Part shown: positions 61,553 through 64,000 of the stretch, piece by piece
Layout: each line of letters begins with the position of its first letter
How positions within the stretch are numbered: position 1 is the first letter of the stretch
NCBI RefSeq assembly: GCF_050908995.1
Contig: NC_135123.1
Span: forward strand, 11,842,001-11,906,000
DNA from: Andrena cerasifolii
Taxonomy: Eukaryota; Arthropoda; Insecta; Hymenoptera; Andrenidae
Length of the DNA stretch: 64,000 nt
Direction: 5' to 3'
Program-made: the position numbers and the translations under genes
The notes under the pieces: generated by a model
What the model was told of the DNA's origin: nothing
The model's input: the letters and a program-made list of their open reading frames with translations, nothing else
The model's database searches: none

Positions 61553-64000
61553 TTGATAGAATGTAAAAATAAGTGTAACGTAAAATATTCTATATGAGAT
61601 AAAGCAGGGTTTTCTGATAATTAAAAAATCTTGCCACCGATGGAGACGTCTTAGATCAGATCGTCAAATTTCCAAGGGTCACAGCGTTACTCGTATCCAC
61701 TGTCCAACGATCACTCGTAGAAGCAGGAGATCGTAACTTAATTCGAAATCCCTTTTCTGTAGCTAAGCTGAAACCACCCCCAAGAATCCTGCTGCTATTC
61801 AACAGAAGAGGCTTGTAATCTATAACCACGGCTTGCGAGGTATTATCCGAGCTCACAAAGTCCACCACACTGTGTGATCAATGAAATGCTACGCATATTT
61901 AATAAGTCTAATCGCAGATTACGGGGCGGCAGTGCGCGTGCACAAGCCGTGACCCACATGTCAGACAGGCAAGTTAATCCTGGCCAGGTTTCTCATCGCT
62001 GTAGATCAAATTAACGCGGTTTATACGTTGGAAAGTTAGACAACTTGGCGGAGCCGCTTAGTCGCTTCCACCGAATACCAAAGGCTCTGAAAGCGGGGTC
62101 GCGGCAAAAAGTGTTAAAGGGATTAAAATCGACGCGAGACGAAGCCACGCGGAAACCTGTAAACCCAAAGCTTTCTGCGACAGATATCTCTGGAAAATTT
62201 CAACGACTTTCTTCCGTCTACGCAGCCAAAGAAACCAGCATATTGCATCCAGTCCCTTAAGTAACATCAAACTTCCTCTGTTCCAACAGTTGCGTAAGAA
62301 GCGTTTAAAAAAACGAACAAAGGAAACGCGGAAACAGCGAAGTAATTAACGCGAGGGTCGTAAATTTATTCCGCAGAGGTGTCTCTAATATTATTCAAGT
62401 AACTAGGATCATCTCGTTCGCCTGTGCTTCACCGTGGCTTTCGTATCTGCGTGACGTTCATCGGTAAATTCGAGCGACATTTATCGCGTTGCACCCTTAA
62501 CGAGTTCGACGGGTTTCGCGCTCTGTTTTCGGGTCATTCTTCACGTTTGACAGTTCCGAAATAATTCCAGCTCTCTGTGCTCGCGCGGCATCTCGCCCGA
62601 ATATCTGCAGCTCTACCTGGCGCATAGTTGAATCGATACGTTTACGCGTATCTGTTTCGCGCCCCCGGCCGGCCGATTATTCGACACCGTTCGAACCGGG
62701 GGTGCGAAATTTTCGCGCTTTTTCTTCGATCCGCAGGAATCCGCGTCCTATGCGATTCGCGCGTTTGTTTGCTGGTCGCGCGGATTCGATTTAACGAGGA
62801 TGGAAAACTGGGGGGTGGCTGAACGATGCGTCGGGACGGTGTTTCGGCTTTCGGTATGCATCCATAGACGTGTCCCTTGCGTTGCGAATATTGCACGGTG
62901 GACCTGCACGATTCAATTGATCTAATAAACGGCGTGCCGTTATCCGTTCGGTCCATGAACTTTTCCTGTGACTGTCAAGCGGAATCGACCCTCCAATCCG
63001 CTTTTGCGGCTTAACTTACGGCGCGAAACGGAACGCGTTAAGGACAATAGCGTGGGTTCAATTTCTGATGAGATGTATAAATTTTTTTTAAACGAAGGAT
63101 TTTTATACACTTGTACACTAATTAAGTTAGGTATATTGTAGTGTAGCAATGGGAATAGTAGCTGGACCGTCTCGATCTCAAATTTAGGAACAGAAGTGTC
63201 TTAGGTTCAATATGCAAATCATGTTAATAATGCTGTTAGTATTCTACGTTTGTTCGAATTTTAATGCGAATCGTTGTATCTGAATTAAACTCTCAAAACT
63301 GGTCCTGAAATGTTGCAACTTCGGGTGGAATGCATGGAAGTTAGTGTACATGTGGAAAGAATTAAAAAATTGCACCATGTTAAAAGATACAGCAGGCGAT
63401 AGGAATGTTCATACGATCGATCCGTGCGGCTAAAACGCGGAAGGGAAATGGTGCAAGGGGAAACGGATCATATATGGCCAGACGCGCTTCCAAGCTTTGT
63501 AAATGTTGCAATCGAAGCTATCTTTTCGTCATTTTATCATAGCTGCATTGTTTCAAGAACCGTTTCCAGGAAAAATTGACTTTCGAAGTACACTTAAATT
63601 TAATAAAATTACCATTTAAAGTTCTTAAAAATCTACACTTAGAAATCCACTTACTTCTCTGAGCACTAATCTGAATATAAATAGGGAATAAGTAAATAAC
63701 ACACAAGGTTCCCGGTGCTTCTGTTTCCTCCGAGATTCAAGGAGGAAAAAAATAAACCACGCCGAGAGTAGTTCCACAAACGAATTCCCGTAGCAACTGA
63801 AACCAAGGCATTGCTCCCAGCTGCAGCTGCTTGGATGCGTTGAAATCCTGTCTCGATTGCAAGAAAGAAACCGTCGGGGCTCTCGTCTTCGTGGAGTTTC
63901 TCTCTATCGCGTTTCCGATATCTGCAATTCAATCCGTGCAGTAACACCATACTGTTTGCGTTTACACGGCATGCGTGGAACTTGGTAGCCGGGGATCGTT
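61553..64000. other. Non-coding stretch to the window end
   Basis: A 70-codon frame (minus, 61656-61868) reads as protein-like but lacks an ATG start and a good acceptor. A CpG-rich patch is at about 62440-62800. An ATGCAAAT octamer is at 63212-63219. No gene or RNA was recognised. Confidence 0.45.

Overview
This window reads as nuclear DNA of an arthropod, most likely an insect and possibly a hymenopteran. The evidence is a mosaic of AT-rich DNA and many CpG-rich patches, intron/intergenic texture, splice-type pyrimidine tracts, and short terminal-inverted-repeat elements of insect type. No prokaryotic gene organisation, rRNA, convincing tRNA or CRISPR array is visible. The species cannot be fixed from the sequence alone.

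I could not support any complete protein-coding gene. The longest open frames (about 150-220 codons, for example at 3525-4163, 21068-21736 and 52285-52800) lie in or beside GC-rich DNA. Other open frames usually overlap them on both strands, no recognisable domain is present, and they look like chance. The simplest readings are the inside of a very long intron or a gene desert with regulatory DNA. A few signals fit the intron reading. The best is at 12861-12890 (+): a CTAAT branch-point match, a pyrimidine tract and CAG followed directly by GTGAGA, the layout of a recursive splice site. Weaker versions sit at 5401 and 50343. A possible small exon or ORF lies at 7884-8074.

What can be annotated with confidence is mobile and repetitive DNA. 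From left to right: a foldback repeat (7089-7612); a TIR element (8189-8989); a near-perfect 53-bp-arm hairpin (13121-13254); a hAT-type MITE sitting in a 29-bp tandem repeat (14667-15031); a pogo/Tigger-like MITE (18343-18640); a TIR element (19196-20125); a TTAA-ended fragment (28211-28302); a 140-bp tandem repeat with a terminal inverted copy (35901-36359); two TTAA-flanked elements (42311-42472 and the fully palindromic 42571-43235); a 147-150 bp tandem repeat in a dispersed repeat (about 48600-49117); and a third TIR element (61315-61552). The elements at 8189, 19196 and 61315 share GTAGGG-type termini and TA flanks, but each carries its own adjoining word, which recurs inside the element.

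The remaining DNA is mostly featureless to the eye. It alternates AT-rich stretches (1740-2770, 5700-7080, 60500-61600) with CpG-rich patches (2860-3560, 11940-12500, 21200-21960, 25540-26060, 34190-34770, 37240-37900, 39640-39980, 47340-48130, 55580-56960, 57860-58520). Some patches contain clustered homeodomain and POU octamer motifs. The most notable is an exact 13-mer POU/homeodomain composite present twice in opposite orientation at 24748 and 25020, a candidate enhancer.
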